A DNA stretch of 64,000 nucleotides from assembly GCA_022793655.1 (NCBI GenBank), contig JAAWDG010000003.1, positions 1-64,000 on the forward strand. Direction: 5' to 3'. Shown here one piece after another: positions 18,345 through 26,800 of the stretch. Source of the stretch: Clostridiales bacterium. Lineage in GTDB: Bacteria; Bacillota; Clostridia; Oscillospirales; CAG-272. The number at the start of each line of letters is the position of its first letter. Position 1 is the first letter of the stretch. The notes below the pieces were generated by a model. That model was given only the letters and a program-made list of their open reading frames with translations. It did no database searches and was not told the DNA's origin. Both the position numbers and the translations under genes were made by a program.

Positions 18345-18785
18345 TGACAAACACATCAAATGATTTCCTTTGATTGTATGATAACCTTTCCGGCATTCAA
18401 TCATTTGACCATTCCAGCTTCGCCCAACTCTGCCCGACTTCGCCGTCATTTCGCTTGGACAAGCAATAAAATAAACTTTTTAAAATCAAGCCAACAGCTT
18501 GCTTTAATTCGATCATAAAATTTCAGCTACCATAAAGATTGGCGGATGATGCTGATTCTATCGACAGATCGTGCACCTGTGCGGGCGTTAGTACGGCCCG
18601 TTAACCATTCCCAAGAAACTCAAAGTTTTCTTGTATAACCCGGAAGTTTTCTTCTATTATAACATAAAATTTTCAGCTCTCTTAAAGTTTATCGTTTTCA
18701 GCTTCGCTGAAATGCAGCCTTGTAGGCTGCAAGGTAAACTTTCTAAGAACAAACCATATGGTTTGTTCTTATTATAACACACATA
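18345..18785 (+). repeat. Structured repeat cluster R2 (one intact and about two decayed units, plus orientation)
   Basis: This lies in a 787-bp stretch without a convincing gene (18263-19049). The intact unit has P1 'aaagttta' (18684) / 'taaacttt' (18735), P2 'tttcagc' / 'gctgaaa' (18696-18712), P3 'gcagcc' / 'ggctgc' (18714-18730), and P4 at 18745-18770, a perfect 26-bp palindrome whose arm begins 'aagaacaaacc'. An A/T-rich junction 'attataacac' follows. Upstream, a decayed unit keeps P4 (about 18612-18633, 'caagaaa'/'tttcttg') and a GU-paired P1. A further P4-like hairpin lies at about 18483-18505. The rest of the stretch, 18786-19049, is A/T-rich with nothing I can support. Confidence 0.75.
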
Positions 18786-19049
18786 CAATTTTTTGTACAC
18801 AGAGAGAGAAAAATTTATCAGCCAATCATTTTAAAAATAATTCGTATTAAGATGCCAAAAACAGCCCTTTCCATATGATATAAAAAAGGGGATCGCTTGC
18901 GGCAATCCACCCTTTTGACGAAAACTTTATTGACCATGTCTCTCAAACTGTTTTTATCCCCTTTTTCAAAAGCTATGCCAAGAAAAAACACGCTAAACAA
19001 AGAGAACCCTAAACAAGTAATTATGAATACGGCCTAAACAAATAAAAAA

Positions 19050-19328
19050 TCAGTTCTGAGCGCGAATTTCTTCAAAGCACGCGCTGCAGTAAATCGGTCT
19101 GTCATCGGTCGGCTGAAAAGGCACTTTTGCCTCTCCGCCGCAATTAGAACATACACCTACAAAGAATTCTCTGGCCGGTCTTGCAGCATTCTTTCTGGCT
19201 ATACGGCAGTCTTTGCATCTTTTGGGTTCATTCTGATAATCTTTTTCAGCATAGAACTCCTGCTCTCCTGCGGAAAAAATAAACTCTTTCCCACATTCAA
19301 CACATGTTAGGGTTTTGTCTTCGAACAT
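19050..19328 (-). CDS. Zinc-ribbon domain protein
   Basis: A 92-residue protein with three CxxC pairs plus a further CxxC, enough for two treble-clef or ribbon zinc sites: 'CVECGKEFIFSAGEQEFY' with 'CKDC', and 'CSNCGGEAKVPF' with 'CSAC'. This arrangement matches the small 'probable zinc-ribbon' family common in Clostridia, whose role is unknown; nucleic-acid binding is often assumed. ATG 19328 has a 'gaggt' ribosome binding site. It sits alone downstream of the sigma-factor gene on the same strand. Confidence 0.85.
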   Translation of the reverse strand: MFEDKTLTCVECGKEFIFSAGEQEFYAEKDYQNEPKRCKDCRIARKNAARPAREFFVGVCSNCGGEAKVPFQPTDDRPIYCSACFEEIRAQN

Positions 19329-19496
19329 CTCTGATTACCTCGTTTATCGTGGTTAATTTTTTGCCCCAGAATGGATTTCAACCATCACCTTTTCACAACG
19401 CTCTATTTAAGCTACTGAAGCATATAAATCATTTCAAATCCTGCTAATATGACCCTGCCAAGCGATAATGTCTGTTTGCTGCCAGCTCATTTCTCT

Positions 19497-20030
19497 TCAT
19501 GAGCGTTCAAGCAGGCTCGCTTTCGCACGAATCCGGCAAAGACTATTGTAAACGCTCTTCACATCGCGCCCCAAAAGCTTCGCGATTTCAGCAGGCTTAT
19601 ACCCTTTGGAGTAATACGACCAAACCTGCTTTTCATAAGCAGTCAACTTATTTTCAAGCGCGTAAATCCACTCGGTTCGATCAACAAAAACCGCCGGCGC
19701 GGCCTGTATTTCACAAAAATCTTTTTTTGCTTTTCTTTCTTTTTTGTGGTTGGCGCGATAGATCGAAATCAAGCGATTACGCACACACCTTTTCGCAAAA
19801 GCCCCAAAAGAGACGCCCCGCTCCCCATCAAATTGTTCAACCGCCTTAAACAACGCCACCGAACACTCCTGCTGCAAATCCTCCATCGTAAACCCGACGG
19901 CTGAGAGACCAGAATAATAGAAAGAAATTGCATGATTAATCATGGGGCGATAGGCAGTAAGCAACATAGACAGGGCCTTTTCATCGCCCTTCTTTGCTTT
20001 TTGTATAATGGCCAAGAGATCTGTTTCCAC
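19497..20030 (-). CDS. Sigma-70 family RNA polymerase sigma factor (SigH-like)
   Basis: A 177-residue sigma factor with region 2 (about residues 15-95: 'MEDLQQECSVALFKAVEQFD', 'FGAFAKRCVRNRLISIYR') and region 4 (about 125-172: 'LTAYEKQVWSYYSKGYKPAEIAKLL' with a helix-turn-helix). There is no region 1 and only a short linker. Length and pattern resemble SigH or other alternative sigma factors rather than an ECF factor with an adjacent anti-sigma gene; none is present here. The promoter has a palindrome in its spacer (see separate entry), which suggests tight control. Which genes it serves cannot be read from the sequence. Confidence 0.85.
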   Translation of the reverse strand: METDLLAIIQKAKKGDEKALSMLLTAYRPMINHAISFYYSGLSAVGFTMEDLQQECSVALFKAVEQFDGERGVSFGAFAKRCVRNRLISIYRANHKKERKAKKDFCEIQAAPAVFVDRTEWIYALENKLTAYEKQVWSYYSKGYKPAEIAKLLGRDVKSVYNSLCRIRAKASLLERS

Positions 20031-20054
20031 AAAAATGACTCCTATACAGTGTTC

Positions 20055-20083
20055 ATTATAATCTACAATTTATAGATTGTCAA
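20055..20083 (-). promoter_or_regulatory. Sigma-A promoter with palindromic operator-like spacer
   Basis: On the minus strand TTGACA (20078-20083) and TATAAT (20055-20060) are 17 bp apart. The spacer is almost entirely a palindrome with arms 'aatcta' (20060-20065) and 'tagatt' (20073-20078), overlapping both promoter boxes. A bound dimeric repressor would block RNA polymerase. The transcript leader is about 20 nt. Confidence 0.75.
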
Positions 20084-20181
20084 TAGTTTTATTCACAAAA
20101 CTTAAAATATTTCTATGTAATTTGTCAAAAAAATTTGCTTTTTTCTCTCATTTTCTTTGTTAATAAGACACCAAAGACGAC

Positions 20182-20742
20182 TCACTGAAACAAATAGTCC
20201 GCTTCGCCCGATAAAATCGAAAGAATACTTTTATACACATTTTCCGGGTTCATGTCTAAATTCTGCCTGATTCTTTCGGTTTGGCGTTCATTCTCAGCAA
20301 TTAAATTTAACGTAAAAAACATCTCTTCGTTCCGTTCAAATCCAAAAGAGATACGGCTTCTTCCATCATATAAAGGTTTTATATCAAGCTTTACCTGTGT
20401 TCCATCCTTTCTAAAGGACAAATATTGCAGGGTTCTTTTCAAACTTTTATCCCGCACATAGGCCGCTAACCCAGTGGATAAGGTATCCGCTACCGAAACG
20501 CCTTGCTTCGTAATAACAAAATCTTCATCAATTTTATACTCACCCTCGGCCGTGTCATCACATCTTTGAATGTTCCCCGCCTCAACCAGTTCACCAAAGC
20601 ACTCCACAAAATCAAAGTATTTTACGGCACCGCCGCCCAACACCAAATCGATAATCGCCGCATAATGCAAGGGATATCCCACGTGCCGAAGGATGTAAAG
20701 AATAAATATTTTAATATCATTCTTATTATTCAGATCAGCCAT
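20182..20742 (-). CDS. DUF4364 family protein
   Basis: A 186-residue protein matching DUF4364, a clostridial family with an N-terminal winged-helix-like segment ('IKIFILYILRHVGYPLHYAAI', 'FVECFGELVEAGNIQ') and a C-terminal alpha/beta part. The ORF track starts two codons upstream at a TTG; ATG 20742 has 'ggaaagga' at 7-nt spacing. The family is widely conserved in Clostridia and probably DNA-binding, but I know of no established function. The gene stands alone between the OppA-like lipoprotein gene and the sigma-factor gene. Confidence 0.85.
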   Translation of the reverse strand: MADLNNKNDIKIFILYILRHVGYPLHYAAIIDLVLGGGAVKYFDFVECFGELVEAGNIQRCDDTAEGEYKIDEDFVITKQGVSVADTLSTGLAAYVRDKSLKRTLQYLSFRKDGTQVKLDIKPLYDGRSRISFGFERNEEMFFTLNLIAENERQTERIRQNLDMNPENVYKSILSILSGEADYLFQ

Positions 20743-20865
20743 TTTCAAATCCTTTCCATTTCATAGAAATTAAATATGCACAACTTAAAATCGGGCGGTC
20801 TAAAACCGCCCGAAAATCACAAAACACACGTATTCAGCTTATTTCTGCCTAATCGCGCTCCGCCA

Positions 20866-22749
20866 TTACTTCATTTTCGCTTTTGTAAACAGTACAGCGC
20901 CATGGTAATTGGTGTCAAGTTTTGAAATAGCACCTGTGCTGCGATAAGCGTTTTGATATTGGAACAAAGGCATAACCGGCATTTCCTGCATCAAAATGGT
21001 TTCTGCCTGGTAGAGCAAATCGCTCCTTGCGCCCAAATCTTTTTCTGCAAAGGCCTGTTCAATCAACGCATCATATTGATCATTCTGCCAACCTGTGATA
21101 TGCGGAATGTTCACATCATAATTCTCAATTAACGTACGGTCTCTTAGACTGATCGCCTGACCAGTAAAGCCAGAGGCAAAAGGCGCCAGCGCCCCAAAAG
21201 CATAGGTGCTTGTGGCTGTATAATCAAGGGCAATCACATCAAAATCGCCTTTTACATAAGCGTTCACAAGCTCATCACGATAAAGCGAATAGAATTTTGT
21301 CTGTTCGGTGCTCTCAATACCGGTATTATTCATACCAAGCTTACGGATGGTTACGTTAAAGCCAAGCTCTTCCCACACGCTCTTCACATATTCGGCGACC
21401 GCTGTTTCTACCTCGCTGTCCCGGCAGGAAAGGGTAAAGGAACCGCGCGTCACACCCGCGCTGCGCAGCATCGAGCGCGCTTCGTCCATATTAGCACCAG
21501 CAGCGATTAAATCATCATAGCTATCACGATACTCGGTTTTGCGTTTGCCATCTTTATAAATACCTGTCTGCACAAAACCCTTTGCCGGCACGGTATAGTT
21601 TATAATTTCGCAAAGCGCATTTCGGTCAATCGCCATAGACAGCGCTGCGCGCACTTCTGGCTTAGACAAAGTTTCGTTCTTAGTATTAAAATAATACACA
21701 TGCTCGGTCAGCATATCCGTTGTCTTTACCTTGCCCGCTTTGTCGGCTGAAACCAACGACAAATCCGAATCGAAAACAATTTTTTCATCGTCATTTTCCG
21801 CGTTCATAGAAGCCAAAGCCACCAACTGGCGCAGATTTACTTGTGTCTCCCCTTCGCCCAAGGTATAATTCGATGTAATTTCATTGGAAGCATATACAAT
21901 TTTAATACGGTAAGGAGTTACATATTTTGTAACTTTCTCTCTGCCAAACGGATCTCTGTGATAATAGTTATTCCGCTCTAAAATCATTTCGCCGCTTTCA
22001 CTGCGTGAAGGTCTGCTGTGCGACTTTACCGTGAACGGTCCGTTCGTCACAAGATTTTGTGCGTCAGTACTCCAAGCATATGCCGAGATATCATATCCTG
22101 TAATGACATTTGTGGTTACACCATCATTGTTGGTTTGCTCTTCGTATACAATGTCTTGCGGTGTAAGCACAGTGACCACCTGCTCGCGCAGCGGAACCAG
22201 CGCAGGGCTCGCTAACGTTTCAAGCCAAGCGTCCATGTCAATATCTTCATCAAAAACAAACTGTAAAATTGATTTATCAGCACTGCGAATACCTAAATCA
22301 TCAATCGATTTCGCGCCAGACTTAACCTCTCTTGCGTTTTGCAAATCAAAGAGGAGGCAGGCTGCTTCACTTGAAAATTCAGGGTCCATAATGCGTTTGA
22401 AAGCATAAACGAAATCGTTAGCCGAAACCGAAATACCATCGTTCCAATATGACTCTTTCAGCGTGATTTCCATCAAATACGTGCCGTCATTTTGCTGCGT
22501 GTACGTATAGCTGTCAATCAGCGCTTTCTGCACCTTGCCATTTCCATCAATCTGGGTGAGTCCCTCATACAGAAGAGGCATAATCTTAGCAGCCGCGTCA
22601 TCTGTATAAGCAAACGCCGGATCGAAATTCAATATTTCATCCGAAAAATAAACAGGGATCGTAGCGCCCTTATCGGTAGAGCCGCCGCAGCCGGTAAAGA
22701 CTGAAGCCACCATAAGAACACAAAGGACAAAAAGCAACAATTTTTTCAT
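20866..22749 (-). CDS. ABC transporter substrate-binding lipoprotein, OppA/family 5
   Basis: A lipoprotein of about 627 residues. The signal peptide 'KKLLLFVLCVLMVASVFTGC' has a lipobox Cys. The mature part follows family 5 binding proteins for peptides or nickel: 'ILNFDPAFAYTDDAAAKIMPLLYEGL', 'SYWNDGISVSANDFVYAF', 'VYYFNTKNETLSKPEVRAAL' and 'ITGWQNDQYDALIEQAFAEKD'. The ORF begins at 22761, but the second ATG at 22749 is better spaced from 'ggaaagga'. No permease or ATPase genes are next to it, so it must work with a transporter elsewhere. It has its own promoter and a long leader. Confidence 0.88.
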   Translation of the reverse strand: MKKLLLFVLCVLMVASVFTGCGGSTDKGATIPVYFSDEILNFDPAFAYTDDAAAKIMPLLYEGLTQIDGNGKVQKALIDSYTYTQQNDGTYLMEITLKESYWNDGISVSANDFVYAFKRIMDPEFSSEAACLLFDLQNAREVKSGAKSIDDLGIRSADKSILQFVFDEDIDMDAWLETLASPALVPLREQVVTVLTPQDIVYEEQTNNDGVTTNVITGYDISAYAWSTDAQNLVTNGPFTVKSHSRPSRSESGEMILERNNYYHRDPFGREKVTKYVTPYRIKIVYASNEITSNYTLGEGETQVNLRQLVALASMNAENDDEKIVFDSDLSLVSADKAGKVKTTDMLTEHVYYFNTKNETLSKPEVRAALSMAIDRNALCEIINYTVPAKGFVQTGIYKDGKRKTEYRDSYDDLIAAGANMDEARSMLRSAGVTRGSFTLSCRDSEVETAVAEYVKSVWEELGFNVTIRKLGMNNTGIESTEQTKFYSLYRDELVNAYVKGDFDVIALDYTATSTYAFGALAPFASGFTGQAISLRDRTLIENYDVNIPHITGWQNDQYDALIEQAFAEKDLGARSDLLYQAETILMQEMPVMPLFQYQNAYRSTGAISKLDTNYHGAVLFTKAKMK

Positions 22750-22943
22750 AAGAATATTCATTCCTTTCCGAAATCAGATCGAAATATAAAAATAGAAACC
22801 CGCCTCATAAAAAGCGAACCTCCAAAGGCCTTGTATTCTGCCCGCACGAAAAAGCCGAAAAACGCCTAAAAACAGCGCTAAGCCGGGCAGCCATACGCAG
22901 CGAAAACACAAACTGAATTTCCGCATTTGTCAACTCGTGTAAT

Positions 22944-22972
22944 AGTATAACACTAAACAAGGTTTTTCGCAA
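22944..22972 (-). promoter_or_regulatory. Promoter of the OppA-like gene
   Basis: On the minus strand TTGCGA (22967-22972) and TATACT (22944-22949) are 17 bp apart. It implies a leader of about 185 nt before the lipoprotein gene. Together with the gpr promoter region this fills the 340-bp gap 22762-23100. I see no known riboswitch in the leader. Confidence 0.65.
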
Positions 22973-23046
22973 GAAAAATTTACGAAAAAGAAAATAGTTA
23001 ACAAATCTAAGCAATGCACAAAAAATATCTTTAATTTTGTGCGCAT

Positions 23047-23078
23047 TGCATAATGTCAAACGAAACCGGTCAATAATA
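23047..23078 (+). promoter_or_regulatory. Possible sigma-G/F-type promoter of gpr
   Basis: TGCATA (23047) and CAATAATA (23071), 18 bp apart, resemble forespore promoters (TGAATA-N18-CATACTA). gpr is forespore-expressed in other spore formers, which makes this plausible, but the match is imperfect. Confidence 0.35.
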
Positions 23079-23100
23079 AATCAAAAAAGGAGCGTGCAGC

Positions 23101-23985
23101 ATGAATCGAAGCGCAAGTTATATTTACACCGACCTCGCTTGCGAGGCCTATGAACGAACAGACTCAGTAAACGCGAGCGGGGTTAGTTACAACGAATACG
23201 ACGCAGACGGCATGAAAATTACCGATCTTCGCATTACCGGCCGCGACGGCGAAAAAGCACTGGGCAAACCCATCGGTTCTTATATCACCATTGACACCGG
23301 GCGGCTGTGGGAACAGGAGTATGACGCCTCCCTGCAAGCCATCAAGCTCATTGCCGCTAATTTAAATGACCTCATGCATTCGGCCTGCAAAAAAATTGAA
23401 AGCGTGTTAGTATGCGGTCTTGGCAATCGAAACATCACGCCGGATGCCATCGGCCCCCTGACTATTGACGGCGTTACCGTAACCCGGCATATAAAAGAGG
23501 AAGACCCAACACTCTATAATCAAATGGGCGCCTATGATATTTCCGCCGTCAATGCCGGCGTAGTGGGCCAAACCGGTGTTGAAACCGCCGAAATCATCGG
23601 CAGCGTCGTCAAAACGGTCAAGCCCTCTCTCATCATTGCCGTGGACGCACTGGCCGCCCGCAACGCATCCCGCTTGGCCACCACCGTCCAAATGACCGAT
23701 ACAGGCGTGCGCCCTGGCAGCGGCATTGGCCAGAAGCGCAGAGAAATTTCAAAGCAAACCATGAATGTGCCAGTAATCGCCATCGGCGTGCCTACTGTTG
23801 CTTCCAGCGCAACCTTAGTGTATGACGCCCTGGACGAAGCCGGCGCCAAAGTCAGCCCCAAGCTAACTGAAATTTTAGAAAACGGCAAAAACTTTTTTGT
23901 TTCCCTAAACGAAAGCGATGTGGTTGTCAACAAAATGGCGCATGTCATCGCCGAGGCAATCAATCACACCTTATTGGCGGAATAA
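23101..23985 (+). CDS. gpr: Spore protease GPR (germination endopeptidase)
   Basis: A 294-residue GPR, the aspartic-type endopeptidase that degrades small acid-soluble DNA-binding proteins at germination. It is made as a zymogen in the forespore. Family signatures are 'YTDLACEAYE' near the N-terminus, 'VCGLGNRNITPDAIGPL', 'VNAGVVGQTGVETAEII' and 'IAVDALAARNASRLATTVQ' followed by 'TGVRPGSGIGQKR'. An 'aaaaggagcg' ribosome binding site precedes ATG 23101. The gpr-spoIIP order is conserved in spore formers and shows that this organism makes endospores or derives from one that did. Confidence 0.96.
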   Translation: MNRSASYIYTDLACEAYERTDSVNASGVSYNEYDADGMKITDLRITGRDGEKALGKPIGSYITIDTGRLWEQEYDASLQAIKLIAANLNDLMHSACKKIESVLVCGLGNRNITPDAIGPLTIDGVTVTRHIKEEDPTLYNQMGAYDISAVNAGVVGQTGVETAEIIGSVVKTVKPSLIIAVDALAARNASRLATTVQMTDTGVRPGSGIGQKRREISKQTMNVPVIAIGVPTVASSATLVYDALDEAGAKVSPKLTEILENGKNFFVSLNESDVVVNKMAHVIAEAINHTLLAE

Positions 23986-24069
23986 TCGGGACGAGCTCTT
24001 CGTATAATTTATCAAAGACAAGCTTTCCTCAAAAACAAGATTACGTAAAGAAAGGCGTGGATTTCCATC

Positions 24070-25104
24070 GTGGAAAACAAAAAAAGTATCACCCTCATCG
24101 CCGGCTTCAAAGCCATGTGTTCAATGCTATTCATCATCAGCGCCGTGCTCTCGGTAGGTGTGCGGGCCGCCCCGCTTCTCAAAGAAGACGCCATTTATGG
24201 CGTCTTTGCAGCCGCCTCGGCGTTAAGTCCGCCAAAAGAAGAAGTGGACCAGCCCAAACCAAGCCCGGATCCTGCGCCAGCCCCCGCACCGGATACCGCC
24301 GAGCCAGAACCCGAAGAAACCTTGCCAAGCGGCGCAGACGGTTATAAAATTGTGCCCGTTGATTTATCACTTGCCGACGGAAGCGGCGATCTATTTTATA
24401 AAAACGAAACCGACTTTAAACCTAACACCAAAGAATTGCTAAGCGCGCCGTATCCTATACAAGCTGAAAACGACGAAGACCCCTTAGTGCTGATTTTACA
24501 TACTCATGCCACTGAAAGTTATGCAGAAGAAGGCGCCGATTACGTATATGACACCCGCTCGACCGATCCCGAAAAAAACATGTTAGCCGTAGGTGAAGTG
24601 ATCGCCAATACGCTAAGCGCCAGCGGCGTGCCTGCCATTCACTGCGAAACCATGCACGACGAAAAATCATACAACGCCTCCTACAGTCTTTCCTGCGACA
24701 GCATTAAAACATATTTAAAAGAATATCCTTCTATTCAATATGTATTAGACGTCCATCGCGATGCTATTCAAATGGCGGACGGCAGCATGGCAAAGCCTGT
24801 CACCAATGTGCACGGCAGCAACTTAGCGCAAATCATGCTGGTGGTCGGCACCGACAAAGGGGGCGCCGATCACCCAAATTGGCAAACCAATCTCACAATA
24901 GCCGCCCAGCTGCAAAGCCGTTTAATTACCTATCACGAAAGTCTGGCCCGCCCCATCAACATCCGCACGGCCAGTTTCAATCAACAGTATGCACCCGGTT
25001 CACTGCTCGTCGAGGTAGGCACGTGCGCCAATACATTGACAGAAGCGAAAGAAGCCGCCAAAGCCTTCGCCAAAACCTTTGCCGCTCTTGTCAAAGATGC
25101 GTAA
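24070..25104 (+). CDS. spoIIP: Stage II sporulation protein P
   Basis: A 344-residue cell-wall amidase/endopeptidase that works with SpoIID and SpoIIM to thin septal peptidoglycan and drive engulfment. There is an N-terminal membrane segment (about residues 12-38), then a Pro/Glu-rich linker ('PKPSPDPAPAPAPD', about 60-90). The catalytic domain shows 'LILHTHATESY' (zinc His and Glu), 'VLDVHRDAI' and 'LVEVGTCANTLTEAKEAA'. The start is GTG 24070, preceded by 'aaagaaagg'. It follows gpr by 84 bp and is probably in the same sporulation operon. Confidence 0.96.
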   Translation: MENKKSITLIAGFKAMCSMLFIISAVLSVGVRAAPLLKEDAIYGVFAAASALSPPKEEVDQPKPSPDPAPAPAPDTAEPEPEETLPSGADGYKIVPVDLSLADGSGDLFYKNETDFKPNTKELLSAPYPIQAENDEDPLVLILHTHATESYAEEGADYVYDTRSTDPEKNMLAVGEVIANTLSASGVPAIHCETMHDEKSYNASYSLSCDSIKTYLKEYPSIQYVLDVHRDAIQMADGSMAKPVTNVHGSNLAQIMLVVGTDKGGADHPNWQTNLTIAAQLQSRLITYHESLARPINIRTASFNQQYAPGSLLVEVGTCANTLTEAKEAAKAFAKTFAALVKDA

Positions 25105-25154
25105 TTATGCTATACTCAAAGTAGTTTATGCATCAAAAAGAAAGGATTGGTTTC

Positions 25155-25682
25155 ATGGCGAACAAAATAAAAAAAGCTCCATCTGCCCACCAACCATCCA
25201 AAAAGAAAAACAGACGTTTATATATCGGCCTTGGCCTCTTGCTGGCCCTCATTTTGATAGGGACCATCATAACGATTTGGCTCCTGCAGCGCCAAAATGA
25301 AACCGGGCCTAAGGCCAACACCGGCTCGCGTCCTGACACCACAATCATCAGTATTATTTATCCTGACCTTGAAGACAACGGCCAAATTGTCTATACCAAC
25401 ACGCTCATTGCTACGACACAAACGAATCTTTATGATGTATTGCAGCAAGAAGCAGCCGACAAAATCCATTTTACCTACGATGAGTCCGGCGCCCTTCTGA
25501 CAGCCGGACGGCTGCAGCCGCAAACCGGTGAAAAATTGCTGATCAGACAAAACACCTCCCGTGAACAAATTGAGCTTGGCGCCATTCCCTCTGCCGTATC
25601 CATAGAAGACGGCGCTACCTATGAAATATGGCTATCAGACGCACAAGGCAATCAGCTTTATCAAATCACAAACGCCGATTAA
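25155..25682 (+). CDS. Hypothetical single-pass membrane protein
   Basis: About 175 residues. ATG 25155 is preceded by 'aaagaaagga', so the first nine codons of the listed ORF are leader. A basic Lys-rich N-terminus leads into one membrane segment ('LYIGLGLLLALILIGTIITI') with the C-terminal ~120 residues outside. That part is beta-rich: 'TLIATTQTNLYDVLQQEAADK' and 'ATYEIWLSDAQGNQL'. This is faintly like the DUF4430/transcobalamin-like fold, but I cannot support the call. It lies 50 bp after spoIIP on the same strand, so it may be a sporulation gene by position only. Confidence 0.65.
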   Translation: MANKIKKAPSAHQPSKKKNRRLYIGLGLLLALILIGTIITIWLLQRQNETGPKANTGSRPDTTIISIIYPDLEDNGQIVYTNTLIATTQTNLYDVLQQEAADKIHFTYDESGALLTAGRLQPQTGEKLLIRQNTSREQIELGAIPSAVSIEDGATYEIWLSDAQGNQLYQITNAD

Positions 25683-25711
25683 TATCGCAAACAGATGTTT
25701 CATTTCTCTTC

Positions 25712-25740
25712 TTGACATTTCCTTTTTTGTGTGCTATATT
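25712..25740 (+). promoter_or_regulatory. Consensus sigma-A promoter
   Basis: TTGACA (25712-25717) and TATATT (25735-25740) are 17 bp apart, 57 bp before the lipoprotein start. This near-consensus vegetative promoter indicates the lipoprotein gene is not part of the sporulation unit. Confidence 0.85.
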
Positions 25741-25797
25741 TATGGATGTATCTGAAAAATGCATTAAAAATGCTTTTGTATGGAAAGGATGCTTTTC

Positions 25798-26598
25798 ATG
25801 AACTTCATGAACAAGAAACACGGCGCTTTCATATTAGCAATAATTAGCTGCCTGTTTGTCTTTGCCTCGTGTGGGGAAAGGGCAGATGCCTATAGGCTTT
25901 ATTCGGATATGAATCAAGCGATGGAGAATGTCACTTCGCTCGAAGGCGCAATGGATGCAGATATGCGCTTATCGGTCAGCGGCGAAAGCATCGACTTGCA
26001 GTTAGAAACTAAAATAACGGCCATTTCACGTCCGGAAGATCAGCTTGATTTAGCCATGACGATGAAAATTGCTATGGCACAGCTTGGTTCGTTTAACACC
26101 AATTTATATGTTAAAGACGGCTATATATACCAAGATGTCATGGGCATGAAAACCAAGTCGGCTATGGAAACAGAGACTGCAGACGACCTTACCGATACTT
26201 ATGATTCTGCCGTACTTGATTTTGCGAAAGATGCAATTATCGAATCCTCTGTCAAACCGGCAGAAGGCGGAAAAGAACTTAGTTTTACATTGGATGGGGA
26301 AAAACTAAACGATTCCCTGTCTAAACTGACAGATTCCTTTACCGCTCAGTTAGGGAATGATATCGGTATTACATTCAGTGATGTAGTTTATACAGCGGTT
26401 GTTGGCAAAGACAATCTGCCCGTCACGCAGAAATTAACCTTTTCTTGTCATTTAACGATTGAGGGTGAGCGGGCCACGGCTGATTACTCGATGACCATGC
26501 ATGATTTCAGCTATAACAACATTACCGAAATTGAATATCCCGCTGATCTTGACTCTTATCAAAATTATGACGCAGACTTAGGACCGTCAGAAACGTAA
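25798..26598 (+). CDS. Lipoprotein, DUF6612-like
   Basis: About 266 residues. The listed start at 25780 lies in 'atggaaagg', which is better read as the ribosome binding site; ATG 25798 gives 'MNFMNKKHGAFILAIISCLF' and then a lipobox 'FVFASC'. The mature protein has the 'MNQAMENVTSLEGAMDADM' start and beta-strand-rich body ('FNTNLYVKDGYIYQDVMGMK') seen in DUF6612/LppX-like lipoproteins, which have a hydrophobic-ligand-binding half-barrel. Ligand unknown. It has its own strong promoter and no partner genes. Confidence 0.75.
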   Translation: MNFMNKKHGAFILAIISCLFVFASCGERADAYRLYSDMNQAMENVTSLEGAMDADMRLSVSGESIDLQLETKITAISRPEDQLDLAMTMKIAMAQLGSFNTNLYVKDGYIYQDVMGMKTKSAMETETADDLTDTYDSAVLDFAKDAIIESSVKPAEGGKELSFTLDGEKLNDSLSKLTDSFTAQLGNDIGITFSDVVYTAVVGKDNLPVTQKLTFSCHLTIEGERATADYSMTMHDFSYNNITEIEYPADLDSYQNYDADLGPSET

Positions 26599-26642
26599 TG
26601 ACAAACAACCAAGATGCAGAAATCTGTTTTCTTGGTTTATAC

Positions 26643-26717
26643 GCTGGTGTAGCACAGTGGTAGTGCAGCTGATTCGTAATCAGCAGGTCGTCCGTTCAAA
26701 TCGGATCACCAGCTCCA
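26643..26717 (+). tRNA. tRNA-Thr (anticodon CGT)
   Basis: A full cloverleaf. The acceptor stem is 'gctggtg' / 'caccagc' with T discriminator and encoded CCA (26715-26717). The D-arm is 'gcac...gtgc', the anticodon stem 'gctga' / 'tcagc' with loop TTCGTAA giving anticodon CGT (reads ACG), and the T-loop is TTCAAAT. It is a singleton, not part of a tRNA cluster. Confidence 0.93.
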
Positions 26718-26718
26718 A

Positions 26719-26747
26719 AAGGAACAAGCAAAGCTTGTTCCTTTTTT
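26719..26747 (+). terminator. Terminator of tRNA-Thr
   Basis: An 11-bp stem (arm 'aaggaacaagc') with a 3-nt loop is followed by a T-run, directly after the tRNA CCA end. Confidence 0.9.
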
Positions 26748-26800
26748 GCGTCCGCTCGATACTTCACTTGCCAAACCGAACAAATTGCGCTTGATTTACA

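Noticed and set aside
18818-19000. 60-residue minus-strand ORF
   Set aside because: It would start at TTG with no ribosome binding site, lies in A/T-rich intergenic DNA and has no recognisable protein pattern.
22805-23059. 84-residue minus-strand ORF
   Set aside because: It runs through the promoter and leader of the OppA-like gene and its translation looks like random A/T-rich sequence.
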